Positions 1 through 11,544 of a DNA stretch of 64,000 bases are shown here, in pieces. Below the pieces are notes generated by a model. That model worked only from the letters and a program-made list of their open reading frames with translations. It searched no databases and was not told the origin of the DNA. The DNA comes from Prunus persica (Eukaryota > Streptophyta > Magnoliopsida > Rosales > Rosaceae). A program made the translations under genes and the position numbers. The stretch covers positions 12,811,450-12,875,449 of the forward strand of contig NC_034011.1 in the NCBI RefSeq assembly GCF_000346465.2. The letters are read 5' to 3'. Each line of letters opens with the position of its first letter. The stretch's first letter is position 1.

Positions 1-2083
1 CGAGGGCCGCCTACAATACCTGTGGGTGTGCCCAGGAAAACTCTGTTTGGGGTCGACTACCTGGAGCCCAATAAGATCACCGAACAGGAGTTGGAGAAGA
101 TCAGGGCCGAATACCTCATCCCTGATTCGGTAAGGATGAGGATACCGAGCCCGGTTGAGTCCCTCAGCGACCCAGCGAACAGCGAGGTGACCTTCTTCAC
201 CGACGTCCTCCTGCAAGGGGTTCGGTTGCCGTTGCAACCTGCCGTGCAGAGGATCCTTGCGCAGATTGGGTACGCTCCGGGCCAGTACAACCCTAACTTC
301 TGGGTGGCCTTGATGGGGGTGATCGCAGCATTCGGGATTGCCGAGGAGGGGGAGCCTTCCTATGAGCAGTTCTTGTACAGCGTTACCAAGTCCAAGAGCG
401 CCGATCACGGCGGTTGGGTTCAGGCAAACTGCCTGAAGGCTGCCGAGCGGGGGCATTTCATTAGCTCTGTGCCGACTTCTCAGAAGTCATGGAGGAATCG
501 GCGGGTGTTACTCTCCGGCGATTGGGAATCGCCATCGGGAACACCCCGTAGCTTCCGAGTTCCCACGACTTTCCAGATTGCCGGTAGGTTTTCCAACTAC
601 CGATCGGTAGGCTGGCTTTTCTTTTCCCTTGTTGTATTTTATTAATTTTTCTTTGTTCGACAGGCAAACTCAAGCAGCCGAGCCCCAAGCTGAGCGAGAT
701 CCGGCAGCTTGACAGAGTGAGGTTGAGAGTACCCGCTGCCGAGCGAGTTTATCCGCGCTTCCTCTTCACCGCAACCTCATCAGAGCCGGCCTCGTCGACC
801 CTGCCGAGAGTATGTAGACCTTTCTTCCTCTTTTTTCTTTTTGTTTTTTTTTTTTGTATATTGTCTTTGCTTGCCGAACTGACCAAGTGTCTTTTTGACC
901 AGTGACGGATACCAGGAAAGCTGCCGAGGCCAAGAAGATGACCGAGTCCTCCAAGAGGCGCCTGATGATGGGCCTGGAGGGCAAAAAGAAAAGAAAACAG
1001 CCCGAGGAAGCTTCTGTTCGGCAGCCGATGCCGGATCCGGAGGACCAGACCCTCGCGGATCGCCTTCGGCAGCTCGAAGCCGAGGCCGTCCCGAGGCGCA
1101 CTACCGATGAAGCCGCTGCGCCGAGGCATCGGGACGCCGAGGCTGCCACTTCCAAGGCTGCCGGCAAACGACCGGAGACGGTCGATCTGGAGGCCGAGCC
1201 GGTCCCCAAGCGCCCTCGCCAACCGGAGGTTCCCAGGGCTGTCCTTGCGGTGGAGGACGAGGACGGTCCTTCCGAGGCTGTCACCATCTCTTGCCCGGCG
1301 AAAACCATCCAGTTCGTCAACCACATGATCCTCGGCTCTCAGATGGAGCTGCCGGAGATCGACGAACTGCCGAAGAAGTTTCTTCGGGAGGAGGCTGGAC
1401 GCGCCTTCCGGCTTCAGGCCGCGGTAAGATATTTCCTCTTCCTTCGTCGTTTGTACCTACTGTGTTTTATGCTTCTGACCTTCTGTGTTTTGTGTAGGCA
1501 TCCATGGATATGTGGCTGTGCGTCAAGCGGGCCATCACTGCTGCCGAGCGTGCCAAGAAGGCGTACGAGGACGGCAGGTCCAAGGTTGCCGAGGTTGGCA
1601 AAGCGCTCCAGGAGCACGCCCACCTAGTCAAGGAGAAAGACTCTGCCGAACGACAGGTGGAGGAGATGAAGGGGCTCCTGGAGGCTGCGCTGGAGGCAAC
1701 GAAGGATGCCGAGGCTTCCAAGGACGTGGTGCAGGCGGCTTTGGAGGAGTCGGAGCGGGCGAAAGCAGCGGCGCAGGTGGCCTTGGAGGAATCGGAACGG
1801 GCCAAGGCTGCAGAGATCGAGGCTGCGGTTCAGTCAGCCATCCGGGGGTACCGTTCGTCGTCCGAGTTCTCTATCCTTCTGGATAAGGAAGTGGGCTCGG
1901 AGATGGCGGACCTGTTGTACCGATTCAAGAGGTACAACCCCGGGCGGAAGCTGAAATTGAACTTCATCGCCGACCCTCCCCCTACCGGAAGGGATGACCG
2001 AGGAAATGGTCGAGGATTACGAGGGGGAGGACGCCGCCGAAGGCTCCGGACCCGCCGAGGCTGCTGCTGGTGACGAAGCCTGA
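1..2083 (+). CDS. Antisense spliced gene of element 1 (Transposase_28-like domain plus coiled coil)
   Basis: Multi-exon gene on the strand opposite gag-pol; its 5' end lies outside the window. Exons by splice signals: up to 583, 664-809, 903-1423, 1498-2083. Exon 1 carries a pattern like the putative gypsy-type transposon domain (Pfam Transposase_28): a PSP motif, FF, LPLQP, APGQYNPNFW, EPSYEQF, then SQKSWRNR and GDWE. Exon 3 is basic and Ala/Glu-rich (KKKRK, KRPRQPE, possible nuclear targeting). Exon 4 is a strong coiled coil (LEESERAKAA repeated) ending in an acidic tail. Two problems are visible: exons 2 and 3 do not join in phase by one base, and a one-base shift near 1980 moves the acidic tail ending at 2081-2083 out of frame (the uninterrupted frame stops at 2071-2073). 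Function unknown. Element 2 has a clear homologue and element 3 a positional counterpart. Confidence 0.7.
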
Positions 2084-2479
2084 GGGCCTCCTAGATTTGC
2101 TTGTAATTGTAGATGTAGTTTTTTTTTTTAAATTTGTATGTACCGAACACCTTGATGCCGAGGGCATCTTTAGTCTAAATGCATATTTTTCTCTACTTCT
2201 GTTTGTTCGATCTGATTTTGTTCAATTGCCGTATGGGATTTATAGCGTTTAAAGGTCGCTTCGAAATTGTCAAGTTCCGATGGAATCTGTAGGGTAATAA
2301 TTTCGAAAATATTTATTGCCGTAGGCTAATAAAGATGCCGTAGGATGTTATCCTGCCTATATTGGCAGCCGTAGGCTAGTAGAGATTTTAACAAGAGTTT
2401 CTGAAGTAACAGTGCCGAAGGCTTTCTATTAATGTCTCCCGAAAGGGTGTTTACAATTTTTGTCCTGCCGTAGGCTAGG
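2084..2479. other. Convergent 3' region between antisense gene and gag-pol of element 1
   Basis: About 400 bp separate the two opposing genes. There is no convincing ORF. The motif GCCGTAGGCTA recurs (near 2321, 2369 and 2466, with variants near 2335 and 2413). Both transcripts would have to terminate here, so the short repeats may be 3' untranslated sequence or terminator material; that is inference. Confidence 0.5.
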
Positions 2480-5060
2480 TTACTTGAAATAGTACTTGAG
2501 ATGTTCCACGTTCCAAGGATGACCAAGGGTCTTGCCGTTGGAGTCTCTTAGGCGGTAGGTTCCAGCTCGAAGGATACCGATAATCTCATAGGGTCCTTCC
2601 CAGGAAGGTCCGAGGGTTCCTTCCGTGGCATCCTTAGTTGCTAGGGACACCTTCCTCATGACCCAATCATCGATTTGGAATGAGCGGTGTCTGACTCTAG
2701 AGTCGTAATACCGAGACACTTTGCTTGTAGGCTTCGTTCCGAAGGTTGGCATGTGCCCGGTGCTCTTCAAGGAGGTCGAGGCTTAGAGAAAGTGCTTCTT
2801 CATTTGGCTTCGGTGCGAAGGTTTCCGTTCGGTAGGAAGGTTCGCCAATTTCCACTGGCACAACGGCTTCCGAACCGAAAGCCAAAGAGAAAGGGGTCTC
2901 TCACGTGGACGTTTGGTAGGAGGTCTGAATGGCCCAGAGCGCCTCGGGAAGCTTTTCTGGCCAGGCTCCTTTGGCCTTGTCCAGCTGCCGTTTCAGCAGT
3001 TTCTTGATGATTTTGTTGATTGCTTCTACCTGGCCGTTTGACTGGGGATGCGCTGGTGATGCGAACAACAAGTTGATTTTCAGGCGGGTGCAAAATTGCC
3101 TGAAGAGCTCCGAATCGAACTGCCTGCCGTTGTCGGTAATGACTGCATATGGGATACCGAAGCGGCAACAAATGTGAGTCCAGACAAAGTCTTCTACCCT
3201 TACTGCCGTTATGGTTGCAAGAGGTTCGGCTTCTACCCATTTGGTGAAGTAGTCAACGGCAACCACAGCGTATTTCACCTGGCCTTTACCTTGCGGCATT
3301 GGACTCACGATCGGATAACCCCATTGTGCGAAAGGCCAGGGACTCACGATCGGTGTCAGGGGTTCGGCGGGAATATGCTGTATGTTGCCGAAGCGCTGAC
3401 ATTTATCACATTTCTTCACTAGCGAACTGGCGTCTTGGTGCATGGTCGGCCAAAAGTATCCCTGCCGAAAGGCTTTGTGTGCGAGTGAGCAGGACCCGGA
3501 ATGGTCGCCGCATACCCCATTGTGTATCTCCCGGAGGACGTAGCCCCCCTGTTCTGCCGTTAGGCACTTGAGATATGGAGTTGAGTAACCACGTTTGTAA
3601 AGGACGTCGTTGATGACGGTGTACCTTGCCGATCGGTACCTAAGCTTTCGGGCCTGGGCCTTGTCTTTTGGAAGGGTGTTGTTGGCCAGGTACGAGTAGA
3701 TAGGAGACATCCACGTATCTTCATACCGAACAGTACATATTTCGTCTGCAACCGTGCTCGGTCGGGCGAGAATTTCCACCGGCACCCTTCTTCCGACCTT
3801 ATCATTGATTGCCGAAGCTAGCTGTGCCAATGCATCGGCATGGCTGTTTTTGCTTCTGGGGATCTGCTTAATCTCATAGGCTCGGAAGCTCTGGAGCAGC
3901 TGGTGGGTAGACGAAAGGTAGGCGTTCATGGAGGCGTCTCTGGCCACGAAGTCTGCCGTTACCTGGTTCACAATGAGCTGGGAGTCACTGTGAATCCTGA
4001 TTTGCTTTGCATTCATGCTCTTGGCTAGCCGAAGGCCGGCCAAGAGAGCCTCATATTCTGCTTCATTGTTGAAGGTTCGGAAGTTGAATCGGAGGGCGTA
4101 CTCGATCTTGAGTCCCTCCGGTGTTGTCAGTACCAAGCCTGCTCCGCACCCTTGTTGGTTTGCCGAGCCATCGACGTGCAGAATCCATACGGGATTTAAG
4201 GTGTCGAATCGTTCGGTGTCTACTTCCATCGGCGTTCCGATTTCAGTAACTGGCTCGGATATTTCCTGTGTCGTTGATGGGGTGAGCTCAGAGATGAAAT
4301 CGGCAATGGCTTGACCCTTTTCGGCGGGCCTTGGCATGAATTGTATATCGAATTCTCCGAGTTCAATCGCCCACTTGATCAATCGGCCAGAAGTCTCCGA
4401 TTTTTGGAGCACTTGCCGAAACGGTTGATTAGTCAGGACTTTGATCTCGTGTGCTTGGAAGTACGGCCGAAGTCTTCGTGCCGAGACTACCAGGGCTAGT
4501 GCAAGCTGCTCCAATGGGGGATACCGAAGTTCAACGCTCTGGAGTGCCTTACTGACATAGAAAATCGGTAGCTCTGCCCTCTCTGGTTTTCGGATCAATA
4601 CCGAACTGACGGCAGTGCTAGATACCGAAAGGTATAGATAGAGAGTCTCCCCAGGTAGTGGTTTTGACAGAAGGGGTGCTTTGCCCATGTAGTCTTTTAA
4701 GTCTTGAAACGCTTGATCACATTCGGCAGTCCATATGATATTCCGTTTGCCCCCTTTCAAGGCTTTAAAGAACGGTACACACTTGTCGGTAGCCTTTGAT
4801 ATAAAGCGAGTCAAGGCAGCCACTTGTCCGGTAAGGCTTTGAATGTCCTTTGTCGTCTTTGGTCTCTCCATGTCGATGATGGCTTTTATTTTTTCGGGAT
4901 TCGCCTCTATACCCCTGTGACTAATTATGAATCCGAGGAACTTCCCGGAAGATACACCGAAGGGGCATTTCATCGGGTTCAGCCTCATCCGGTAATCTTT
5001 CAGTATGCCGAACATGATCGACAAATTGTGCAGGTGCTCGTCGGCAGTTCTGCTTTTCAC
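2480..5060 (-). pseudogene. pol: Element 1 pol, second half: RT end, RNase H, archaeal-type RNase H, integrase
   Basis: Continues the reverse transcriptase directly after YVDDML. Order: RT thumb (MKCPFGVSSGKFLGF), RNase H (LYLYLSVSSTAVSSVLI), second RNase H (WILHVDGSANQQGCGAG ... NNEAEYEALLAGL ... HSDSQLIVNQV), integrase zinc finger (HNGVCGDHSG ... CDKCQ), catalytic core (VDYFTKW, ITDNGRQF, NGQVEAINK: the D-D-E residues) and a C-terminal domain ending HLKYYFK at 2480. Breaks: the reading frame is shifted against the upstream part by a one-base loss at about 5060, an in-frame TGA lies at 2901-2903, and a further frameshift lies near 2720. The first 719 codons after the shift are otherwise open. 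The element therefore could not make a full integrase from this copy. Confidence 0.92.
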
Positions 5061-7642
5061 AACATGTCGTCAACGTAGACCTCCATGATGCTGCCGATGT
5101 GTTTGGCGAAGATCCTGTTGACCAGCCTCTGATACGTTGCCCCCGCGTTCTTCAAGCCGAATGGCATGACATTGTAACAGTACAACCCTCTGTCCGTAAT
5201 GAAGGCGGTGTGCTTGCTGTCGGGAGGGTGCATGAAAATCTGGTTGTATCCTGAATAGGCATCCATGAAGCTGAGCCGTTCGTGTCCAGCGGTGGCGTCC
5301 ACGAGCCAGTCTATCCGTGGCAACGAAAAGCTGTCCTCCGGGCAGGCCTTGTTCAGATCGGTATAGTCTTGGCACATTCGCCAGCCGCCTGTACCCTTCC
5401 GGACCATGACCGAATTTGCCAGCCATACTGGGTACGAAACTTCCCTGATGAAGCCGATGGTTTGAAGTTTGTCAACTTCCTTGCGCATGGCTTCGTACCG
5501 TTCGGCATCATACGAACGGCGCTTCTGCCTTACAGGCTTGAAGGCGGGGGAAACGCTGAGTTTATGGCTGATGATCTCAGGGTCTATGCCGGGCATGTCT
5601 TCGTAGGACCATGCGAACACTTCCGAATGGTGCCGTAAGAAATCTATGAACTGCGCTCGGAGGGCAGGGGTTAGCCTGGTGCCGATTCTAACCCGACGAT
5701 CGGGCTGCCCTTCGCTCAATGTTATCGTCTCCAGTTCTTCGGCAGGTTGTGTATGAGGAGTCGGGGACTCATCCCTCGGGTCGTCAACTGGTCCCGTGCC
5801 GTTCGGCATCCCCTGTACAGACATGGTCTCGTCAGGGATTTTGAAAGAGGTTGATTTGATTGCCGTGGCGTAGCAAGTCCGAGCGCTTAGCTGATTTCCC
5901 CTGACAGCCCCTACGCCATTGGGGGTCGGGAACTTCATCAACAGCATGTGTGGGGAAAGATGCGCTTTAACCCTGGTCAGTGCCGTTCGTCCAACTATGA
6001 CGTTGTACGCCGTCGGGCAGTCAACGATGAGGAACTGGTCGTATACCGTCATTCTCCTTGGCGCGGTACCGAAGGTAATTGGCAGTGTTACGCTACCGAC
6101 CGGTTGGACCATGTCCCCCGAGAAACTTAGCAAAGGTGTCAACTGCCGGTTGACCTGGCTGTCTTTTATTCCCATCTCTCGGAAAGCTTCGGCAAAGATC
6201 ACGTTTACCGAGCTCCCGGTATCGATCAGTACTCGCCCCACATCATAATCGGCAATTTCTGCTCGGACGATCATTGGGTCGTCGTGGGGATAGAGGATGC
6301 CCTGTTCCTCTTCCTTGCAAAACGTGATCGGCTCCCAATGATCCCTCGGCGTCTCATGGTGGCGATTCACCTCTATGCCGAATACCTGAGGAAATTGCGC
6401 GGCGCGCACGTATTGCTTCATTGAACGGTTGCTCAGTCCTGCGATGGTGGGGCCGCCACTGATAGTGCTTATCATGTTTATCTGCCGATTTGCATTTGGC
6501 ACCAGTGCCGGTGGCTGCCGGGCGATATACTGGTCCAGCTTCCCCTCCCGGATCAACCGTTCGACAATCTTCCTCAGGCTTATACAGTCTTCCGTATTAT
6601 GGCTGTTGTGCTGATGGTATCGGCAATATTTACCGGTATCCCGGTTGTCTTGCCGATTGGGTCTTCGCTGATTTAGCTTTGGTATTATTTCTTGTTCGTT
6701 CATCAGGACGGCCTCATAGGTAGTGTTCAGCAGGGTGAAGACTTCATTGCCGTGGTCACGATTCGGCAGTGGCGCTCGGTTGTCGTTGCGACCATACCTC
6801 CCTTTTCCTTTCTTTGAGTGTTCCCTTCGATCGGCACGATCGTCTTTCCTCTTATGACCTGCCGAGTAGGTGTCGACTCGCTCGTAGGGTGTCGCCTTTG
6901 CCGGATAGGTACTTAGTTCCGCACCTCCCCGCGGTGTCGAAACCGTGGGTTTCGAGTTGAAGCACTCGGCCTTGGCGTGGATTGCCGCCTGCTTCATCAG
7001 TTCTTCGTACGTGCGCCAGTTGCTGCTGTGTACTAGGTATCGAAAATGCGAGGACCGAAGGCCACTCTTGAAGGCACCGTAGGCTGCCCTATCGTCTGTT
7101 TCCGGACACCTTGAGTACTCATGACTGAAGCGCGCCGCGTATTCTCTCAACGGTTCGTCCTCCCTTTGCCGAATTGTGTACAGATCATCGGCAGAGTAGA
7201 GACGGTCCGTTTGGATCATGAAGTGATTGAGGAAAATCTGCTTCAGCTCGTCGAAGGAGGCTACCGTTTCCGGTTCCAACCGGTAGAACCAGTTTAAGGC
7301 TGCCCTGGTAAGGGAAGACGGGAATAGCAGGCACTGTCCCTCGTCGCTCAGGCCCTTGCACCCGATGGCGGACTGAAATGAGTGGAGGTGTGTTAAGGGG
7401 TCTTTCGTTCCCGTATAGAACGGTATACGCAGTTGCTGCACTTCCCTAACCTGCTGAGAATCCCGGATGCGCCTGGTGAACGGTCCGGGCCGAAGCTTTC
7501 CCCATTCCAGTTCTTGGGAGCGAGCGTTGTCGTTTTCCATTTTCTGGACTTTCTGAAAAAGGAGTCGGACAATGGGGTCTCGGCTAGGGATTTCTTCGAA
7601 ACCGTAGTCTTCCGATTGTCTCTGTAGGTCCAGTGGATTAAC
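5057..7642 (-). pseudogene. gag-pol: Element 1 gag (main part), protease and reverse transcriptase
   Basis: Long open frame. The gag capsid-like region comes first (FYTGTKDPLTHLHSFQSAI, LNWFYRL, REYAARFSHEYSRCP). A CCHC-like remnant (CRYHQHNSHNTEDC) and the aspartic protease (VLIDTGSSVNVIF, intact DTG) follow. Reverse transcriptase comes last (WLANSVMVRK, CQDYTDLNKACPEDSF, LSFMDAYSGYNQI, FGLKNAGATYQRLV, YVDDML). The frame stops immediately after YVDDML because one base is missing there compared with elements 2 and 3. Upstream, the same frame continues past the first ATG (7540) to a TAG at 7643-7645, and beyond that stop the frame is open again to 8272. The intact protease and RT motifs show that this copy was active recently. 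Confidence 0.92.
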
Positions 7643-8272
7643 CTACGAGGTCCGCGAAAGTGTTGCCGAACGGTAGGTGGAAGTTTGCGTCCCGGACGGG
7701 ATGTACTCGGATTCCGACTCCTCTGCGGGGCCCAGCCCTCCAACTTTCCGAATGGGCGACTTGTCCCCCAGGATCTTCATCCGTGAATCCCTTAGTCGAG
7801 CGCTCATCCTGATCGGAGACCTCTGTCTCTCTGCCTCCCGATCATTAATCCGATGTCGACAATCGGTGTATACCTTTTTCGGGATATGTGGCTGATCCCT
7901 GGGTGCCGGGACCACCAATTGTTTGGAAGGTGCGGGCGTTGCCGTCGCTACCTTATCGCGTTTCTTCCTCTCATGAGGGGTCTGCAGGCTTTCGGAAGAG
8001 TGAGTTGTCTGGATGTTCTGCGTGTGCTGCTGGTGAAGCAGCTGCTGGGTTTCATCCACCTTGGACGAAAGAAAGTTGTTGTGTTCCTGAAGCTTTGCCA
8101 TGTCCTTCCTTAAGTAGGCGATTTGGACTACTAGCTCGGCTTCGGCAGTTGTTTGGGTAGCGGGAGCGTTTTCGAAGGGAGTGCTTGGAGGTAGCGCTGG
8201 GCTAGCTCCGCTCTGCCTTCCGAACGATACCCCTTCTTCTGTTAAGAACGTGGGTATTGAAGTGGTCTCCAT
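7643..8272 (-). CDS. Element 1 gag N-terminal ORF, ending in an in-frame TAG
   Basis: Starts at ATG 8272 (METTSIPTFL), shortly after the primer-binding site, and runs 209 codons to a TAG at 7643-7645. The same frame then continues straight into gag. The protein is hydrophilic, with a predicted coiled-coil stretch (ELVVQIAYLRKDMAKLQEHN) and an Arg/Ser-rich basic part. Element 2 has a similar leader protein at 29541. It could be the N-terminal part of gag separated by a point stop, or a separate upstream ORF read through or spliced into gag, as described for Ogre/Tat relatives. The sequence does not decide between these. Confidence 0.7.
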   Translation of the reverse strand: METTSIPTFLTEEGVSFGRQSGASPALPPSTPFENAPATQTTAEAELVVQIAYLRKDMAKLQEHNNFLSSKVDETQQLLHQQHTQNIQTTHSSESLQTPHERKKRDKVATATPAPSKQLVVPAPRDQPHIPKKVYTDCRHRINDREAERQRSPIRMSARLRDSRMKILGDKSPIRKVGGLGPAEESESEYIPSGTQTSTYRSATLSRTS

Positions 8273-8308
8273 GTGTTTAGGAGATTGTGGGTTGATAATT
8301 TTTCGAGT

Positions 8309-8328
8309 TTCCCACAGACGGCGCCAAA
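8309..8328 (-). other. Primer-binding site of element 1
   Basis: The minus strand reads TTTGGCGCCGTCTGTGGGAA one base after the LTR terminus (...CATCAACA). The start TGGCGCCGT resembles the complement of a tRNA 3' end of the Asp type. Element 2 has the same site with one change (GGCCCC). Confidence 0.75.
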
Positions 8329-8329
8329 C

Positions 8330-8822
8330 TGTTGATGCGAAAAAGTGGTTTAGTACGTATTTCGTCAACTTAGTTAAATTATCCCTTCGGTAGGTGACTG
8401 TCCTCGGTAAGTGGTCCACTCTGGAGGGGTAAGTACCTACAAAAGGATACGTTCGGTAAATTCTTGGGGTACCGGTGTGGTACTGGCCGAAAGCTCTCCG
8501 ATGCTTAAGTAAGTATGGATTTAGTAAAGTTAACTGACAGATCACACGATAGCGTACCGTTAGTTCTGATTTCTTCCTTTTGGGGATATGGGTCTCCTTA
8601 TATAGGCCTTGGGAGGTGTGCACTGTGCTCATATTTCCGATGTGGGACTCTGGACATGGATTGTGAGCGTGACACGTGTCTGATGGCAAAAAAGGGCTAA
8701 ACTTGATGGCTTCGGTAGGGAGAATGCCGAAGGAGTTCTGTGATCAGTATCGATCTCGTCCACGTGTTCGGTGGTAATAAGCCGTTTATTTACAGTATAA
8801 ACAATTACCATTTGTAGAAACA
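8330..8822 (-). repeat. 5' LTR of element 1
   Basis: The inner edge is fixed by the primer-binding site: on the minus strand the LTR ends CATCAACA at 8330. The outer edge at about 8822 is a guess from a TG on the minus strand and from the 513-527 bp LTRs of element 2. A TATA-like CTATATAAGG on the minus strand (8597-8606) suits an LTR promoter. The stretch AAGCATCGGAGAGC (near 8494-8507) is shared with element 2 LTRs. Confidence 0.65.
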
Positions 8823-9444
8823 AATTTCACTCTCCTGCCTTCTCGAAGTACACAAACTAGTGTAGAATTAATAAGCAAGTGAAACTTTTTCAGGTTTTTG
8901 GAACTCAAATGGTTTTTCAAGTTCTTGGAACTCAAATGGTTTTTCAGGTTCTTGTACTCCAGATCGATATGTTAATCATTTCTGCACCTCACAAAGGTAA
9001 GGTCAAAGATTAAAATATCGGCCGTGCAGATAATATCGGACCTTCAATTTAAGGATATTTTGGGGAATATATTGTTATCAGTATCGGAAAAAAATCAACA
9101 AAAATAACAGATATAGGCATTGAAATACATAATTTTAGTGTAAAAATTTCATAAATATTATGTACATTATCAATGAATGTATTGAACAAATAAAACTCAA
9201 AATTTACTAATAATAAGATATACATATTATGAAATATAAGTGGTATGCAATACGCGTTAATGAAAAGTTTGAAAATAAAATGTTGATTAGAATGAATAAA
9301 CCATGCATAAATCCATAGTTTGTTTAAACATTAGATTACAATTTAGATAAGTGTCTATCTACATAAAGGAAGAGCTCTTATGAGGTTCAAACAATGAGGA
9401 ACAACCATCTATATTCATACAATAGTCATACTAAGTCATGTAAC
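8823..9444. other. AT-rich intergenic stretch without genes
   Basis: No credible ORF. A short tandem repeat of about 28 bp (TTTTCAGG/AAGTTCTTGGAACTCAAATGG type) occurs near 8889-8955. Confidence 0.5.
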
Positions 9445-11186
9445 TGTTCACCTGTTTTGAGTTTATTCTTGAGATGGAAGGGCAAAGTTCCTCATTGCCT
9501 TGGGAACCATTGATTGGTCAACAAGTCATCTTTCTTTGGTGTATGAGCGTGCCACTACTAGCAATAAAGATTTTAGCAGACTTCTTTAAAACCAATAACT
9601 TGTGCCCCAAGTTACTGATTTCTAAACAAACGATTATGAATTTGGGTGGGGAATATCTCCCAAATAAGTTCTTTTTCTTGCCTCAGACTGGTGAGGACTT
9701 CACAATTTATCCCAGTATAAAATTGGTAATTCTAGTCAGAGTAATGAATAATAAAGTGGACTGTTTTTAGACAGAACTACTCTTTTCAGAGTTACAAAGG
9801 AAGAAATCAACTCTAGAAAAGCAAAAAGAAAGCCGGAACCCCATTCCTGTCTGGATAGAAGCTTCTGATCCGGGCTGGACTGGGTATGTCTGGGCTAGAC
9901 TGGACTTTTAACAACTTCAACTGCTCAGTTTCAGCTGTAGGTCGATATCAAAGTTCAATTTTGGCAGAGCTTTAATCTCCTCCCAGCTTTGGAAGGCTTT
10001 TGAGCAGGCAGAACTATAGCTTTTTTGTTTGAAGGGACAGAAGTGGCCGTTCTTAAGAACCTGATGAGCTGGAAACTGAACTGTGAAATTTGTTGAGGTT
10101 TTCATATTTGAGAAAACTCAAACTCTGCTTGTCTTGGCTTTTGCTGAACCAAATTCGTAACGAGAGAGATCTCGTTTTAAATGACTTATTTCTTTAAGTC
10201 TGAACTTTGGGAATTCTGATCTAAGACTGTTTTTTCTTGTGGTTCAAGTGAGCTTTGGGTTGATTTTTTGGTTGTTTGTTTGATTGATGAAAATTGAGTG
10301 TCCTATTCTGTTCACTCTCTATAGTATTTATAAGGAAATGCTTTGGAGTAGGGTTTCATTCTTCTAACAATGGGCGGCAAAGATTTCTCAAAAGATCTTT
10401 TTATTTTTAAATGCAAAGAAAAAGAAAAGTTTTAATCAATTTTGGCAGATAAGCTCTTAATAGTCAATTCTCAAGATCACTTCCCTGTTTTTTCCTGAAA
10501 GAGAACCTAACCCTTTTTTAATTTCCAACTGCCCCCCTGTGAGAGCTCAAACTGTGATGGTTAGTTTGATTCTCAATTTGAACAGCTCCCTGTCTTCCTG
10601 CTTATCTCTTTTTGAAAGTATGACCTGTTTATTTTTTGGGAGAATCACCCTTTTGTTGGAGTAGAGGAAAATACCTCTAAATATTTTATACATAAAATAT
10701 AAAGGTTTGATCTTCTGATGGCAGAGATTTTTAGAAAGGTCTTCTCCTAGTTCTCCTGCTTTTGATTGACATACTTTATCAAATTAGTTGAAAATGTTGA
10801 CTTTTCAAATGTCAGAGAAAAGAGATTTCACATGGGTTTGTTTTTATTTTCTTCTTTCTTTAATCATGTTGGGCCTGCTCTGATTTTTCTGGAATCAAAC
10901 CAAGGGCTGGTTTGCTTTTTTTTTCTTTTTCAATGCCCAAGTTTTTGTTTTGCCACCTTTTAATAGATCCTAGGCTGGGTTCTTTTGGATTTCCTGTTTA
11001 TTTTGTAAAGTCCGGGTTTGGGCCTGTAGTCTTTGGGCAGAGTGTATAATCTTGGGCCAATTCAAGGGAACATTGGTGGCTGGTTTAAAAATTGCTATGG
11101 GCTTTGTGACCTTGGGCTGGGTGTGCCAAATTAAGCCCAAACAGTAACCCGAGCAGTTTGTAAGCCATGTTTGAACATGGTGTACA
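9445..11186 (-). repeat. Lone LTR related to element 3
   Basis: On the minus strand it begins TGTACA (11186) and ends TGAACA (9445), as do the 5' LTR termini of element 3 (45966-47540), and it aligns along its whole length with that LTR in reverse orientation. It carries a decayed version of the LTR-borne ORF (for example DPGWTGYVW and SKFNFGRA near 9870-9980, with stops). No gag or pol flanks it, so it is a solo LTR or a fragment. The 5 bases on either side (GTAAC and TAGGT) do not match, so the TSD is lost or the edges are slightly off. Confidence 0.75.
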
Positions 11187-11544
11187 TAGGTCTCTCTTGA
11201 GCTCCCTACTGTCCTCCCATATATGGGATAGTTAGGGATTAACCCAACTAGTTGGTCCATAATTTGTTTCATCATCTTGAGCTCCATAACTAGTTCCCCT
11301 ATAATCAGACATACATAACCATAGCCATTATAAGATTCATTTGAGTTAGTACTAGGTCTAGTTCCTATGCTCATAAATCCAAAATTGATCTTCATGCCCT
11401 CTTCAGATGGATTGGAAGTATGGAGGCAGTGGACTATGCATAGATTCTTCATATTAATAAATTATAGGGTTATGGACAAGGATTAGCTATTTATTTTTGG
11501 GTTTCAATTTGCTTCAATTGCTTTCAAAACTTCAAAAAAAAATT
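11187..11544. other. Short unassigned stretch
   Basis: A minus-strand open frame starting at 11452 (MKNLCIVHCLHTSN) runs from here into the lone LTR. I recognise no domain in it, and it may be chance or an old gene remnant cut by the LTR. Nothing else is evident. Confidence 0.35.

Larger units (their letters stand above)
1..8822 (-). mobile_element. Element 1: Tat-type Ty3/gypsy LTR retrotransposon (3' end outside window)
   Basis: Minus-strand retrotransposon. Reading leftward from the right edge it has a 5' LTR (8330-8822), a primer-binding site, gag, protease, reverse transcriptase, RNase H, a second (archaeal-type) RNase H and integrase, ending at 2480. A spliced gene then runs the opposite way (plus strand, 1-2083). 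Two RNase H domains followed by integrase are the signature of the Tat lineage. The 3' LTR must lie left of base 1, so neither LTR pairing nor a TSD can be checked. The coding region has only a few point lesions (an in-frame TAG, a one-base deletion, a TGA and another frameshift), so it is a fairly recent but dead copy. The family is related to element 2: the LTRs share a stretch around AAGCATCGGAGAGC and the proteins align throughout. Confidence 0.9.

Noticed and set aside
749..1326. Two long minus-strand ORFs
   Set aside because: They are shadows of the GC-rich antisense gene exon 3 on the plus strand; its Ala/Glu-rich codons leave other frames open.
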